DNA of 64,000 bases from Nocardioides mangrovi (GTDB lineage Bacteria > Actinomycetota > Actinomycetes > Propionibacteriales > Nocardioidaceae): NCBI RefSeq assembly GCF_020073815.1, contig NZ_JAIQZJ010000004.1, forward strand, positions 156,169 through 220,168, written 5' to 3'. Of the stretch, positions 8,855-17,035 are shown in pieces. Positions within the stretch are counted from its first letter, which is position 1. Each line of letters opens with the position of its first letter. Below the pieces are notes generated by a model. It saw nothing but the letters and a program-made list of their open reading frames with translations, ran no database searches and had not been told where the DNA came from. Position numbers and translations under genes: made by a program.

Positions 8855-9864
8855 CGGGCGAAGGTCTCGATGATCGCGGTGGTGTTCTCGGCGACCCGCT
8901 CGGCCGACAGCGTGAAGCTGGGGGAGTAGAGGGCGGCGTGGTCGTAGCGCTTCTCGAGCCGCTCGACCTGCTCGCGGACGTCGTCGGTGGTGCCGTAGGC
9001 GGCCATCTCCGCGAGCATCGCGTCGGAGACGGCATCGACCATCGCGTCGTGGTCCTTGGCCCGGAAGGCCGCCTGGATCTCCGCCGTCTCGGCGCCGAAG
9101 CCGGAGGCCTCCATGACCGTCCCGTAGGCCTTGGGCGCGACGTAGAAGGCGATCTGGGCGGCCGCCTCGCGCCGCGCCTGCTCGACGGAGTCGGCGATGG
9201 CGGTGATGATCACGCCCTTGAGCGCGACGTCGGAGGCGCTTCGGCCGGTCTTCTCGGCGCCGCGCTCGATCGCGGGCCGGGCGACGTCGCCGAGGTACTG
9301 GTCGGTGATCGTCGGGTGGCAGATCAGGCCGTTGGACACCCGGCCCGCGACCTCGATCATCCGGGCGTTCACGCCGGCGGTGTAGATCGGGATCTCCGGG
9401 CGCAGGGGCGGCTCGATGTCGGCGGTCGGCGTGATGTTGCAGGAGTAGAAGCGACCCTCGTGCACGACGGGTCCCTCGTGGAGCTGCCAGAGCCGGCGCA
9501 GCAGCGGGATCAGCTCCTCCATCCGTGAGGCCGGGCCGTCGGGGTCGGTGACCCCGTGCCAGCCGACCATCATCCCGCGGGTGCCGGTGCCGAGCCCGAG
9601 CGTGAAGCGGCCCTCGCTCATCTCGTCGAGGAAGCGCGCGTCGTTGGCGAGCACGAGGGGCGAGCGGCCGACGGCGTACGCGATCGCGCTGCCCACGCCG
9701 ATCCGCGTGGTGGCCGCGGCCATCGCGGCCACGGAGACGACGGCGGAGCGGTTGAGGAACTCTCCCGACCAGGCCCCGTCGAAGCCCGCCTGCTCGGCGC
9801 GCACGGTGATGTCGCGGGTGTCCTTCAGCCCGCCTGCCAGCACGGTGATCCCTCGTGTCGTCAC
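8851..9864 (-). CDS. luciferase-like (F420/FMN-dependent) oxidoreductase
   Basis: A 337-residue TIM-barrel protein of the bacterial-luciferase superfamily in its actinobacterial LLM form, many members of which use coenzyme F420. The N-terminal AEQAGFDGAWSGEF strand-helix, TRIGVGSAIAYAVGRSP and FTLGLGTGTRG segments are typical. GTG start at 9864. It is translationally coupled to the SDR that follows. A second LLM lies on the opposite strand at 9989. Whether it is F420-dependent cannot be settled by eye. Confidence 0.85.
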   Translation of the reverse strand: MTTRGITVLAGGLKDTRDITVRAEQAGFDGAWSGEFLNRSAVVSVAAMAAATTRIGVGSAIAYAVGRSPLVLANDARFLDEMSEGRFTLGLGTGTRGMMVGWHGVTDPDGPASRMEELIPLLRRLWQLHEGPVVHEGRFYSCNITPTADIEPPLRPEIPIYTAGVNARMIEVAGRVSNGLICHPTITDQYLGDVARPAIERGAEKTGRSASDVALKGVIITAIADSVEQARREAAAQIAFYVAPKAYGTVMEASGFGAETAEIQAAFRAKDHDAMVDAVSDAMLAEMAAYGTTDDVREQVERLEKRYDHAALYSPSFTLSAERVAENTTAIIETFAR

Positions 9865-9988
9865 CCGCTCAGCATCGGCGCGCGCGGCGACCGGGGCAAT
9901 CGGAGGTACCCCTGCCGGGTGGAGGGCTCACCAGTGGCGGCGACCGCCGCCGGTGGCGTCGTACCTCCGCCGCGGTGACCATGGCGAC

Positions 9989-10912
9989 GTGGACCCACAG
10001 ATCCAGCTCGGCATCGCCGTCAACGACGAGCTCTTCAGCCCGGACCCCGGTGCCCGGCGTGCTGTGCTCGACCACATGGGCGACGTCGGGCTCGACCACC
10101 TGACGGTCGGCGACCACATCAGCTTCCACGGCGGCACCGGGTTCGACGGCTTCGTCGCGGCCACCGCCGCGCTCGCCTCCCACGACTCCCTCAAGGTCCT
10201 GATCGGCGTCTACCTCGCGGGCCTGCGGCACCCGATGGCCACCGCGCGGTCGCTCGCGACCCTGTCGCAGCTGGCGCCCGGTCGGCTGACGCTGGGTGTC
10301 GGCGTGGCCGGCGAGGACCGCTCCGAGGTCAGCAACATGGGCGTGGACCCGAGCACCCGCGGCCGTCGCATGGACGAGACCCTCGGCCTGCTTCGACGGC
10401 TCGCCACGGGTGAGGCGGTCGACCACGACGGCGAGTTCTTCCACCTCGAGTCCGCGAGGATCCTGCCTCCCGTCGAGCCGCGGGTCCCGATCGTCATCGG
10501 CGGTGCGGGCGACGTGGCTGTCCGCCGTACGGCGGCGTACGGCGACGGCTGGCTCGGCATGTGGTGCTCGGCGCGCCGCTACGGCGCGACCCACCAGCAG
10601 CTGCTCGAGGCCTGCGAGCAGGCGGGCCGGGACGCGCCGACCTTCGCCGGCCTCAACATGTGGGTGGGGCTCGGCTCCGACGCGGCCGCCGCGCGCACCC
10701 GCCTCGGCGAGCGGATGTCGGCGCTCTACAACCTCCCGGCCGAGAAGTTCCAGCACATCACCGCGGCCGGCCGGCCCGAGGACGTCGCCGACTTCCTGTC
10801 CGGCTACGTCGAGGCCGGCGCGCGCACGCTGACGCTGGTGCCCGTCAGCGACGACATCCACACCGCGATCGAGCTCTCGGGCCAGGTCCGCACGCTGCTG
10901 CTGGGCTCGTGA
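9989..10912 (+). CDS. luciferase-like (probable F420-dependent) oxidoreductase
   Basis: A 307-residue LLM-family TIM barrel with GLDHLTVGDHISFHGG, GRLTLGVGVAGEDRSE and the PIVIGGAGDVAVRRTAAYGDGW block common in F420-dependent actinobacterial oxidoreductases. It opens a plus-strand operon LLM-MDR-enoyl-CoA hydratase-small protein, with 4-base or 1-base overlaps throughout. The GTG at 9989 is taken as start because upstream codons in frame have no conserved sequence. It probably carries out a hydride transfer or monooxygenation on a pathway intermediate. Confidence 0.83.
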   Translation: MDPQIQLGIAVNDELFSPDPGARRAVLDHMGDVGLDHLTVGDHISFHGGTGFDGFVAATAALASHDSLKVLIGVYLAGLRHPMATARSLATLSQLAPGRLTLGVGVAGEDRSEVSNMGVDPSTRGRRMDETLGLLRRLATGEAVDHDGEFFHLESARILPPVEPRVPIVIGGAGDVAVRRTAAYGDGWLGMWCSARRYGATHQQLLEACEQAGRDAPTFAGLNMWVGLGSDAAAARTRLGERMSALYNLPAEKFQHITAAGRPEDVADFLSGYVEAGARTLTLVPVSDDIHTAIELSGQVRTLLLGS

Positions 10913-11886
10913 AGGCCGCGCTCCAGCGGGAGTACGGCGGCCCGGAGGTCCTGCGGGTCGAGGACGTGCCGGACCCTGAGGCGCGACCCGGCTGGACGAC
11001 CGTGCGGCTCCGGGCGGCGGCGCTGAACTGGCACGACGTCCTCGTGCGCCGCGGGCAGTACTCCTCGCCGCTGCCGCACGTCCCGGGCGCCGACGGCGCC
11101 GGGATCGACGAGAGCACCGGCGAGGAGGTCGTCGTGCTGCCCTCGCTGTGGTGGGGCAGCGACGAGTCCGCGCCGGCGACGGGCTGGGAGATCCTCGGTG
11201 ACCACCGCTTCGGCACCTACGCCGAGCGGGTGGCGGTGCCGGTCGAGTGCGTGCGTCCCAAGCCCGCGGGACTGAGCTGGGCGCAGGCCGCGGCCCTGCC
11301 GCTGGTCGGCGTCACCGCCTACCGCGCGCTCTTCTCCCGGGCCGGCCTGCGCCAGGGTGAGTCGCTGCTCGTGCTCGGCGCGGGCGGCGGCGTGGCCACG
11401 ATGGCGGTCTCACTCGCCGCGGCCGTCGGCGCGACCGTGTTCGTCACCTCGTCGTCGGTCGACAAGATCGACGCCGCGCGCGACCTGGGCGCCGCAGGCG
11501 GCGTCCTCTACACCGACGACGGCTGGCCGGAGGCAGCGCGGGAGGCCAACCAGGGCAGGGGATTCGACGTCGTGCTCGACTCCGTCGGCACGTGGGCGCA
11601 GTCGCTGCGGGCGCTGCGTCCCGGAGGTCGGCTGGTGGTCCTCGGCGCCTCCCGCTCGGAGCACGAGGAGCTCGCCGTCCGGCCCTACTACTTCGCCCAG
11701 CACACCCTGCTCGGCACCACCATGGGCAGTCCCGCCGACTTCGCCGGCCTGCTCGACCTGCTCGCGGCGTACGCCGTGCCGCCGCCGGTGATCGACAGCA
11801 CCCATCCGCTCGACGACGTGGTCGAGGCCCACCGTCGCCTGGAGGCGGGCGCCGCCTTCGGCAAGATCATCCTGGAGACCAGCTGA
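10909..11886 (+). CDS. zinc-free MDR / quinone oxidoreductase-like enzyme
   Basis: A 325-residue medium-chain dehydrogenase/reductase. The N-terminal GroES-like domain is followed by a Rossmann domain with a glycine-rich loop (VLGAGGGVATMAVSLAAA). The Cys-rich structural-zinc lobe of alcohol dehydrogenases is absent, which places it with quinone oxidoreductases and enoyl reductases. The GTG start overlaps the LLM stop by 4 bases. Likely NADPH-dependent reduction of an enone or enoyl-CoA; substrate unknown. Confidence 0.85.
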   Translation: MKAALQREYGGPEVLRVEDVPDPEARPGWTTVRLRAAALNWHDVLVRRGQYSSPLPHVPGADGAGIDESTGEEVVVLPSLWWGSDESAPATGWEILGDHRFGTYAERVAVPVECVRPKPAGLSWAQAAALPLVGVTAYRALFSRAGLRQGESLLVLGAGGGVATMAVSLAAAVGATVFVTSSSVDKIDAARDLGAAGGVLYTDDGWPEAAREANQGRGFDVVLDSVGTWAQSLRALRPGGRLVVLGASRSEHEELAVRPYYFAQHTLLGTTMGSPADFAGLLDLLAAYAVPPPVIDSTHPLDDVVEAHRRLEAGAAFGKIILETS

Positions 11887-12662
11887 TGCCCGTCCGCTAC
11901 GACGTCGACGACCACGGCGCCGCGTTCGTCCTGCTCGACAGCCCCGAGACCCGCAACGCGCTCAGCGACGAGCTGCTCGACGAGCTGCTCGCCCGGCTGG
12001 CCGACGCGAAGGCGGACGAGGCCGTCCGGGTCGTGGTCCTGGGCTCCACCCACGACCGGGTCTTCTCGGCCGGCGGCGACCTGAAGGCGTTCGCGTCCGA
12101 CGTACCCACGGTGACGAAGTACGCCGGTCTCGATCGCTTCCCCCGGCTCTACGAGCTGATCGGCGGCCTCGGCAAGCCGGTGATCTGTGCCGCCGGCGGC
12201 GACGTGCTCGCCGGTGCCTTCGGCCTCGCCCTGGCCTGCGACCTGGTCATCGCCCGCGAGGGGGTCCGGTTCGGCTGTCCCGAGATCAACGTCGGCGTCT
12301 TCCCCTTCATGATCTCGGCGCTGATCTACCGTAACCTCGACCGGCTGAAGGCCAACGAGCTGATGATGCTCGGCGACCCGATCGACGCGACGGAGGCCGC
12401 CCGCCTCAACATCGTCAACGCGGTCGTGCCGGCCGAGGAGTTCGAGGCCACGGTCCGGAGCTGGGCGCACCGGCTCGCGGCGAAGTCGCCGTTGCTGATG
12501 CGGATGGGCAAGGACGCGATCGACGCCACCCGCGACATGAGCCTCCCGGACGCCCTGTCGGCGCTGCGGTCGCAGCTCGCGCTGGCCTTCACGACCGACG
12601 ACATCCAGGAGGGCGTCAGCGCCTTCCGGGAGAAGCGCGACCCCGTGTGGCGGATGAGATGA
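11886..12662 (+). CDS. enoyl-CoA hydratase/isomerase
   Basis: A 258-residue crotonase-fold protein. The oxyanion segment FSAGGDLKAF (around residue 60) and a second loop with AGAFGLALACDLV are present, and a Glu in FGCPEINVG is at the hydratase catalytic position. It likely hydrates a 2-enoyl-CoA or isomerises a double bond. It is third in the LLM-MDR-ECH operon; its ATG shares the terminal base of the upstream stop. It is distinct from the MenB/BadI-type crotonase at 1947. Confidence 0.9.
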   Translation: MPVRYDVDDHGAAFVLLDSPETRNALSDELLDELLARLADAKADEAVRVVVLGSTHDRVFSAGGDLKAFASDVPTVTKYAGLDRFPRLYELIGGLGKPVICAAGGDVLAGAFGLALACDLVIAREGVRFGCPEINVGVFPFMISALIYRNLDRLKANELMMLGDPIDATEAARLNIVNAVVPAEEFEATVRSWAHRLAAKSPLLMRMGKDAIDATRDMSLPDALSALRSQLALAFTTDDIQEGVSAFREKRDPVWRMR

Positions 12663-12904
12663 GGACGGCTACGCACGCTCCACGCATCTACTGGTTCGTG
12701 GTCTGCTCCCACACGAGGATCGCCCGCGTCGACGGCGCGTACGTGCCGGTCCCGGACTCGGTCGCGCACGCCAAGCAGATGGGCAGCTCGCTGACCGCCT
12801 GCGGGAAGCCGGTCGGCACCTGGACCCGGCTGTTCGAGATCGCCTTCCCGAGCGACGGCGAGAACTGCGCCGACTGCCTGGCCGCGGTGACACCTCGGCG
12901 CTGA
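12659..12904 (+). CDS. small Cys-containing conserved-looking protein
   Basis: An 81-residue reading frame whose ATG overlaps the hydratase stop (ATGA), the coupling used throughout this operon. It has four Cys residues in the pattern VVCSH, TACGK, NCADC, plus a buried hydrophobic/aromatic core (IYWFVV), suggesting a small zinc-ribbon-like domain. No catalytic motif is seen and I do not recognise the family. Being last in the LLM-MDR-ECH operon suggests an accessory role. Could still be a non-functional extension. Confidence 0.55.
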   Translation: MRTATHAPRIYWFVVCSHTRIARVDGAYVPVPDSVAHAKQMGSSLTACGKPVGTWTRLFEIAFPSDGENCADCLAAVTPRR

Positions 12905-12988
12905 CGCCCGCCGAGCACTGGAGAGAGCCACACCCGGCTGCCCTGCGGCCGCGGGCGCTCAGGAGTCCGGCTGCCTAGGGTCGGCCGG

Positions 12989-14167
12989 GTGACTGACGGT
13001 CAGATCGTTCTCCTCGACGGGGCCAGGACCCCGGTCGGCAGCTTCGGCGGCGCCTTCAAGGACGTCCCCGGATTCGAGCTCGGCGCGACCGCGGTGCGGG
13101 CCGCGCTCGACCGCTCGGACGTCGCACCCGAGGAGGTGCGCGAGGTCGTCATGGGGTGCATCGGCCAGGTCGGTCCCGACGCCTACAACGCCCGACGCGT
13201 CGCCGTGACCGCCGGACTCCCGACGAGCACGCCGGCGTACACCGTCAACCGCCTGTGCGGATCCGGCCTCCAGGCGATCTGGTCGGCGGCGATGGAGATG
13301 CGCTGGAACGACCTCGACATCACCGTGGCCGGCGGCGACGAGTCGATGACGCGGATGCCCTTCTACGACTTCGGCGCCCGCTCCGGCTACCAGCTCGGCG
13401 ACCGCGCGCTCGTCGACGGCACGGTCATGATGCTCACCGACCCCTTCCACGGCATCCACATGGGCATCACCGCCGAGCGCGTCGCCGAGCGGTACGGCGT
13501 CTCGCGCGCCGAGCAGGACGAGTTCGCCGCCGAGTCGCAGCGCCGGGCGGCCACGCCCGAGGCGAGGGCGGCGTTCGCCGAGGAGATCGTCCCGGTCGAG
13601 GTCGGTGGCCGCCGACCGGTCACCGTCACCGAGGACGAGCACCCCAAGCCGGAGACCACCGTCGAGGCGCTCGGCCGGCTCCGCCCGGCCTTCCAGAAGG
13701 ACGGCTCGGTCACCGCCGGCAACGCGTCGGGCATCAACGACGGCGGTGCCGCCGTCGTGCTCGCGACTGCGGGTGCGGCCGCGGCCCGCGGCCTCACCCC
13801 GCTCGTGTCGCTCGAGGCGGTGGCGACCGCCGCCATGGAGCCCGAGCTGATGGGCTACGCGCCCGTCCTGGCGCTGCGGTCACTCTTCGAGCAGACCGGC
13901 ACCCGGCCCTCCGACATCGACGTGATCGAGCTCAACGAGGCCTTCGCGTCCCAGGCCGTCGCCGTGATCCGCGACGCCGAGCTCGACCCCGCCCGGGTCA
14001 ACCCGTACGGCGGCGCCATCGCCCTCGGCCACCCGGTCGGCGCCACCGGCGCCATCCTGTCCCTCCGGGTCGCCAAGACCCTCGTCCGCGAGGACCAGGA
14101 GCTCGGCATCGTGACGATGTGCATCGGCGGCGGCCAGGCCCTCGCCGCCCTCTTCCGCCGCGTCTGA
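12989..14167 (+). CDS. acetyl-CoA acyltransferase (thiolase)
   Basis: A 392-residue thiolase. The nucleophilic Cys is Cys90 in NRLCGSGLQ. The C-terminal GHPVGATGA His motif and the second catalytic Cys in CIGGGQALAAL are intact, and NEAFASQ is present. It cleaves 3-ketoacyl-CoA to acetyl-CoA and a shortened acyl-CoA, or runs the reverse condensation. The GTG start at 12989 begins the conserved sequence. It closes a full beta-oxidation set with the nearby ligases, dehydrogenases and hydratases. Confidence 0.95.
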   Translation: MTDGQIVLLDGARTPVGSFGGAFKDVPGFELGATAVRAALDRSDVAPEEVREVVMGCIGQVGPDAYNARRVAVTAGLPTSTPAYTVNRLCGSGLQAIWSAAMEMRWNDLDITVAGGDESMTRMPFYDFGARSGYQLGDRALVDGTVMMLTDPFHGIHMGITAERVAERYGVSRAEQDEFAAESQRRAATPEARAAFAEEIVPVEVGGRRPVTVTEDEHPKPETTVEALGRLRPAFQKDGSVTAGNASGINDGGAAVVLATAGAAAARGLTPLVSLEAVATAAMEPELMGYAPVLALRSLFEQTGTRPSDIDVIELNEAFASQAVAVIRDAELDPARVNPYGGAIALGHPVGATGAILSLRVAKTLVREDQELGIVTMCIGGGQALAALFRRV

Positions 14168-14219
14168 GGCCGCGCGCGCCACTCACCACGTCGCGCTCGG
14201 GGTCGACACCGGCCCGACA

Positions 14220-14232
14220 ATGTCATACATTT
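14220..14232 (+). promoter_or_regulatory. upstream motif ATGTCATACATTT shared with the 29-kb promoter
   Basis: This AT-rich element ends about 50 bases before the preferred GTG of the following flavoprotein. A 10-base core (ATGTCATACA) recurs at 29068-29077, at nearly the same distance before the reductase-like operon. It may be a shared -10 region or an operator. Confidence 0.4.
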
Positions 14233-14280
14233 CGACGTACTCAGACATGCATGATGTCGAACAACGTCGAAAGGCTCTCC

Positions 14281-15339
14281 GTGGATGCACCGACCGGACC
14301 GATCGCGAACCGCTGGACCCGCCTGGTCGGGGTCGCCCACCCGATCGTGCAGGAGGGACTCGGTCCGTTCCGGACCCCGCGGCTGGCCGCGGCGGTGTCG
14401 AACGCCGGTGGGCTGGGGACCGTCTCGATGCCGGGGATGCCCGAGGATCTCGAGGCCGGGGCGCGGCTCTTCCGCGACCACATCGAGGAGTGCGCGACGC
14501 TGACCGACCGGCCCTTCGCGGTCAACATCCCGGTCGGCGTGGACGCGAACGGCGAGGTCCTGCCCTTCACCGACGTCTACATCCGCATGGTCCTCGACGC
14601 CCGGGCCGCGGACGCCGAGCTGGCCCGGCGCCTGACCGTGCTCACCACCTCGGCCGGCTTCCCGGGGGCGTACGTCGACCGGATCCACGACGCCGGCATG
14701 GTCCACCAGCACAAGGTCGGGTCGACCCGTCAGGCGGTGAAGGCCGCCCAGGCCGGCGTCGACGTCGTCCTCGCCGCCGGGTTCGAGATGGGCGGCCATG
14801 CGCCCGCGGCGATGGTCCACACCTACGTCCTGGTCCCGAGCGTGACCGAGGCGGTCGACGTGCCCGTCCTGCTCACCGGCGGTGCTCGCGACGGGCGCGG
14901 CCTCGCGGCCGCCCTGGCGATGGGGGCCGAGGGTGTCGCCATGGGCACGCGCTTCATCACCAGTCGCGACAACTCGGACTGGCACCCGGCGTACATCCAG
15001 GCCCTCCTCGACGCCCGGGAGGGCGACGACGTCGCCTTCGACGGGGTCTACGGTCCCTGCCGCGGGCTGCGCAACGCGGCGTCGGACGAGCTGGTCGGGC
15101 GCGGGCGCCACGGGGGGAGCGACGCGGTCGCCGAGACGCGGTGGAAGATCGAGTCGATGCAGCGCGCCCAGACCGAGGGCGATGTCGAGCACAGCCTGGT
15201 GATGACCGGCCAGGTCGCGTCGGCCATCCGCGAGCTCGTCGACGTGGCCGAGTTCGTGCCGGCCATGGCCCAGGAGGCCGCGGACGTGCTCAGGGGCGTG
15301 GTGGGCAGCCAGCTCGGGACCCCGGTCGCCGTCGGCTGA
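14281..15339 (+). CDS. nitronate-monooxygenase-like FMN protein
   Basis: A 352-residue TIM-barrel protein of the 2-nitropropane dioxygenase / nitronate monooxygenase / IpdC superfamily. Conserved blocks are AAAVSNAGGLGTVS, GHAPAAM, VLLTGGARDGRGLAAAL and GAEGVAMGTRFITS, the phosphate-binding region for FMN. GTG at 14281 is preferred because GAAAGG lies about 7 bases before it; ATGs at 14251 and 14254 lack a ribosome site. In steroid catabolism a relative (IpdC) acts on ring intermediates, so a role on a CoA-bound intermediate is plausible, but no other steroid-specific gene was found. Substrate unknown. Confidence 0.82.
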   Translation: MDAPTGPIANRWTRLVGVAHPIVQEGLGPFRTPRLAAAVSNAGGLGTVSMPGMPEDLEAGARLFRDHIEECATLTDRPFAVNIPVGVDANGEVLPFTDVYIRMVLDARAADAELARRLTVLTTSAGFPGAYVDRIHDAGMVHQHKVGSTRQAVKAAQAGVDVVLAAGFEMGGHAPAAMVHTYVLVPSVTEAVDVPVLLTGGARDGRGLAAALAMGAEGVAMGTRFITSRDNSDWHPAYIQALLDAREGDDVAFDGVYGPCRGLRNAASDELVGRGRHGGSDAVAETRWKIESMQRAQTEGDVEHSLVMTGQVASAIRELVDVAEFVPAMAQEAADVLRGVVGSQLGTPVAVG

Positions 15340-15352
15340 CCGGTTCGGCCGA

Positions 15353-16126
15353 CTACTGAGCGGTCACGCGGGCGGAGACGACGACCCGGCCGTCCACGGT
15401 GCCGGTGACGTCGCCGACCCACAGCGATCGGCCCGCGTGGACCGTGTGCGCCCGGAGGTCGACCGTGGCGCCGGGCGCCCCGGCCCGCGTGTGGACGCAG
15501 TGGACCGAGGTGGTCGCCAGGTCGCAGCCGGCGTCGATCCTGGCCTGGGTGGCCACCAGCTCGGCGGCCGCGAAAGAGACGCCGCCGTGGAGGACTCCGC
15601 GCGGGTTCTCCAGTTCCGGGACCACGGCGAGCCGGGTGATGTCGCCGTCCCGCTCCAGCCCGAGCAGCGCCGCGAGTCCGCCTGCGACGGCCGCGGGGGT
15701 CGGGAGACCGCCCTGTCGCTGGGCCGCATCCGGCTCGGCCGGCCCGACGCGCCGTCCGCGCTCACGGCAGTGCGCCAGGACGCGGCCCTCCGCGTCGAGG
15801 ACCTCGCCGACGGCGTACGAGCCGACCTCCACGGTGTGGGCGCGGCCGATGAGGCGGCCGGTGGTCGGCAGCGGCGCCAGCAGGTCGAGGGACAGCTCGG
15901 TGCTGACCGTCCATGCGTCCGGGGGCAGGCTCTCGATGAGCGAGTAGCCGAGGACCTCGTCGACCAGCACGCCGAGCGCGCCGACGGCCGTCCGGCCGTC
16001 CGGTCCGACGTGGCGCTCGTCGAGCACCAGGGAGCCGGTCATCGCGGCCCCTGCGCCTCCGGTCGCGTCGATCTCGTCGACGCCGAACCAGAGGTCGGGC
16101 GACGTCGCTCGGGTCGCGGTGCTCAC
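15353..16126 (-). CDS. double-hotdog PaaI-like thioesterase
   Basis: A 257-residue paralogue of the protein at 6215: two hotdog repeats, the first with GALGVLVDEVLGY and the second with NPRGVLHGGVSFAAAELV. GTG start overlaps the stop of the SDR upstream (GTGA), so SDR and thioesterase form an operon divergent from the ligase at 17036. Likely hydrolyses an acyl-CoA of the pathway, perhaps a dead-end product. Confidence 0.8.
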   Translation of the reverse strand: MSTATRATSPDLWFGVDEIDATGGAGAAMTGSLVLDERHVGPDGRTAVGALGVLVDEVLGYSLIESLPPDAWTVSTELSLDLLAPLPTTGRLIGRAHTVEVGSYAVGEVLDAEGRVLAHCRERGRRVGPAEPDAAQRQGGLPTPAAVAGGLAALLGLERDGDITRLAVVPELENPRGVLHGGVSFAAAELVATQARIDAGCDLATTSVHCVHTRAGAPGATVDLRAHTVHAGRSLWVGDVTGTVDGRVVVSARVTAQ

Positions 16127-16914
16127 GCGGCCGAGATCCCGCCGTTGACGCTGATGGCCTGTCCGGTGAGCTTCGCCGCGCTCGGCCCGCCCAGGAAGAC
16201 GACGAGCGAGGCCTGGTCCTCGGGCTCGGCGACCCCCAGGTGCGCCTGGGCGGCCGCGCGCTCGAAGAGCTTCTTGCTGAAGCCGTCGCGCAGCACGTTC
16301 TCGGCCGTCGGGGTCCCGGCGATCAGGGACGGGGTGAGCACGTTGCAGCGCACGCCGTCCCGCTTGCCCTCGATCGCCGCGACCCGCGTGAACATGACGA
16401 TCGCCGCCATCGCGGCGCCGAGCACCGACTCTCCCGGGGTGGCGACCTTGGCGGCGTCGGAGGCGATCGTGATGATGCTGCCGCCGCCCTGGTCGGCCAG
16501 CAGCGGCATGGCGGCCCGGGTGAGCAGCATCGGTGGCAGTGCCTGGCCCAGCATGATCCCGGCCACGTCGTCGTACGGGATCCGGCTCAGGAGCTCGGGC
16601 CGGTACGTGGCGGTCGTCGAGCTGACCACGACGTCGAGCCCGCCGAGCAGCCGGTGCGCCTCGTGGACGATGTGCTCGACCTGCTCGTGCTGCGCGGCGT
16701 CGCAGCGCAGGAACTCCACCTGGGCCTCCGGTGCCTGCCTGCGCAGGTCGTCGCGCACCGCCACCCCCCGCTCCTCGGTGCGAGCCAGCAGGGCGAGGCG
16801 GCGCACCCCCGCGTCGAGGAAGGCTCGAGCGCTCGCGAGCCCCACGCCGGAGGTGCCGCCGGCGATGAGCACGGCCGCCTCGTCGTACCGGGCGACCTTC
16901 GGCCTGTCGACCAC
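16123..16914 (-). CDS. atypical SDR lacking the YxxxK pair
   Basis: A 263-residue SDR with the cofactor loop GGTSGVG and Ser152 (ITIASDAAK). The expected Tyr and Lys align with Leu165 and Met169 (LGAAM). It is clearly paralogous to the SDR at 27213: both share ASDAAKV, TPGE, GAAMAAIV, FSKK and VNGGIS segments. The GTG start follows a strong GGAGGA ribosome site, and a TGTAG-N4-CTACA repeat lies just upstream. Conservation of the altered motif in both paralogues argues for a distinct subfamily, not decay. Function unknown. Confidence 0.85.
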   Translation of the reverse strand: MVDRPKVARYDEAAVLIAGGTSGVGLASARAFLDAGVRRLALLARTEERGVAVRDDLRRQAPEAQVEFLRCDAAQHEQVEHIVHEAHRLLGGLDVVVSSTTATYRPELLSRIPYDDVAGIMLGQALPPMLLTRAAMPLLADQGGGSIITIASDAAKVATPGESVLGAAMAAIVMFTRVAAIEGKRDGVRCNVLTPSLIAGTPTAENVLRDGFSKKLFERAAAQAHLGVAEPEDQASLVVFLGGPSAAKLTGQAISVNGGISAA

Positions 16915-16927
16915 GGATTCCTCCTCA

Positions 16928-16941
16928 TGTAGGGATCTACA
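16928..16941. promoter_or_regulatory. inverted repeat TGTAG-N4-CTACA, candidate GntR operator
   Basis: The repeat sits immediately upstream of the SDR ribosome site, in the divergent region with the ligase at 17036. The T-GT...AC-A shape fits FadR-type GntR operators, and a GntR gene is encoded at 18658-19434. Binding is inferred. Confidence 0.45.
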
Positions 16942-16993
16942 AATTTAGTGACTGAGTGAACTTGAGTGTCTCAGATCGACGCGGCACCATGGC

Positions 16994-17007
16994 GTGACCC
17001 AGGTCAC
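16994..17007. promoter_or_regulatory. palindrome GTGACC-CA-GGTCAC upstream of ligase
   Basis: A 14-bp perfect palindrome lies 28 bases before the ligase ATG at 17036, in the probable leader or promoter. It is a second candidate operator in this divergent region; its regulator is not identified. Confidence 0.4.
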
Positions 17008-17035
17008 TTGCCGTCCACCGAGCCCGGAGCGCCGT

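Noticed and set aside
14281..15339. Steroid ring-degradation cluster (IpdC-like protein plus dehydrogenases)
   Set aside because: No IpdAB, EchA20-like, FadD3-specific or KstR2-type signal found; the flavoprotein family is broad.
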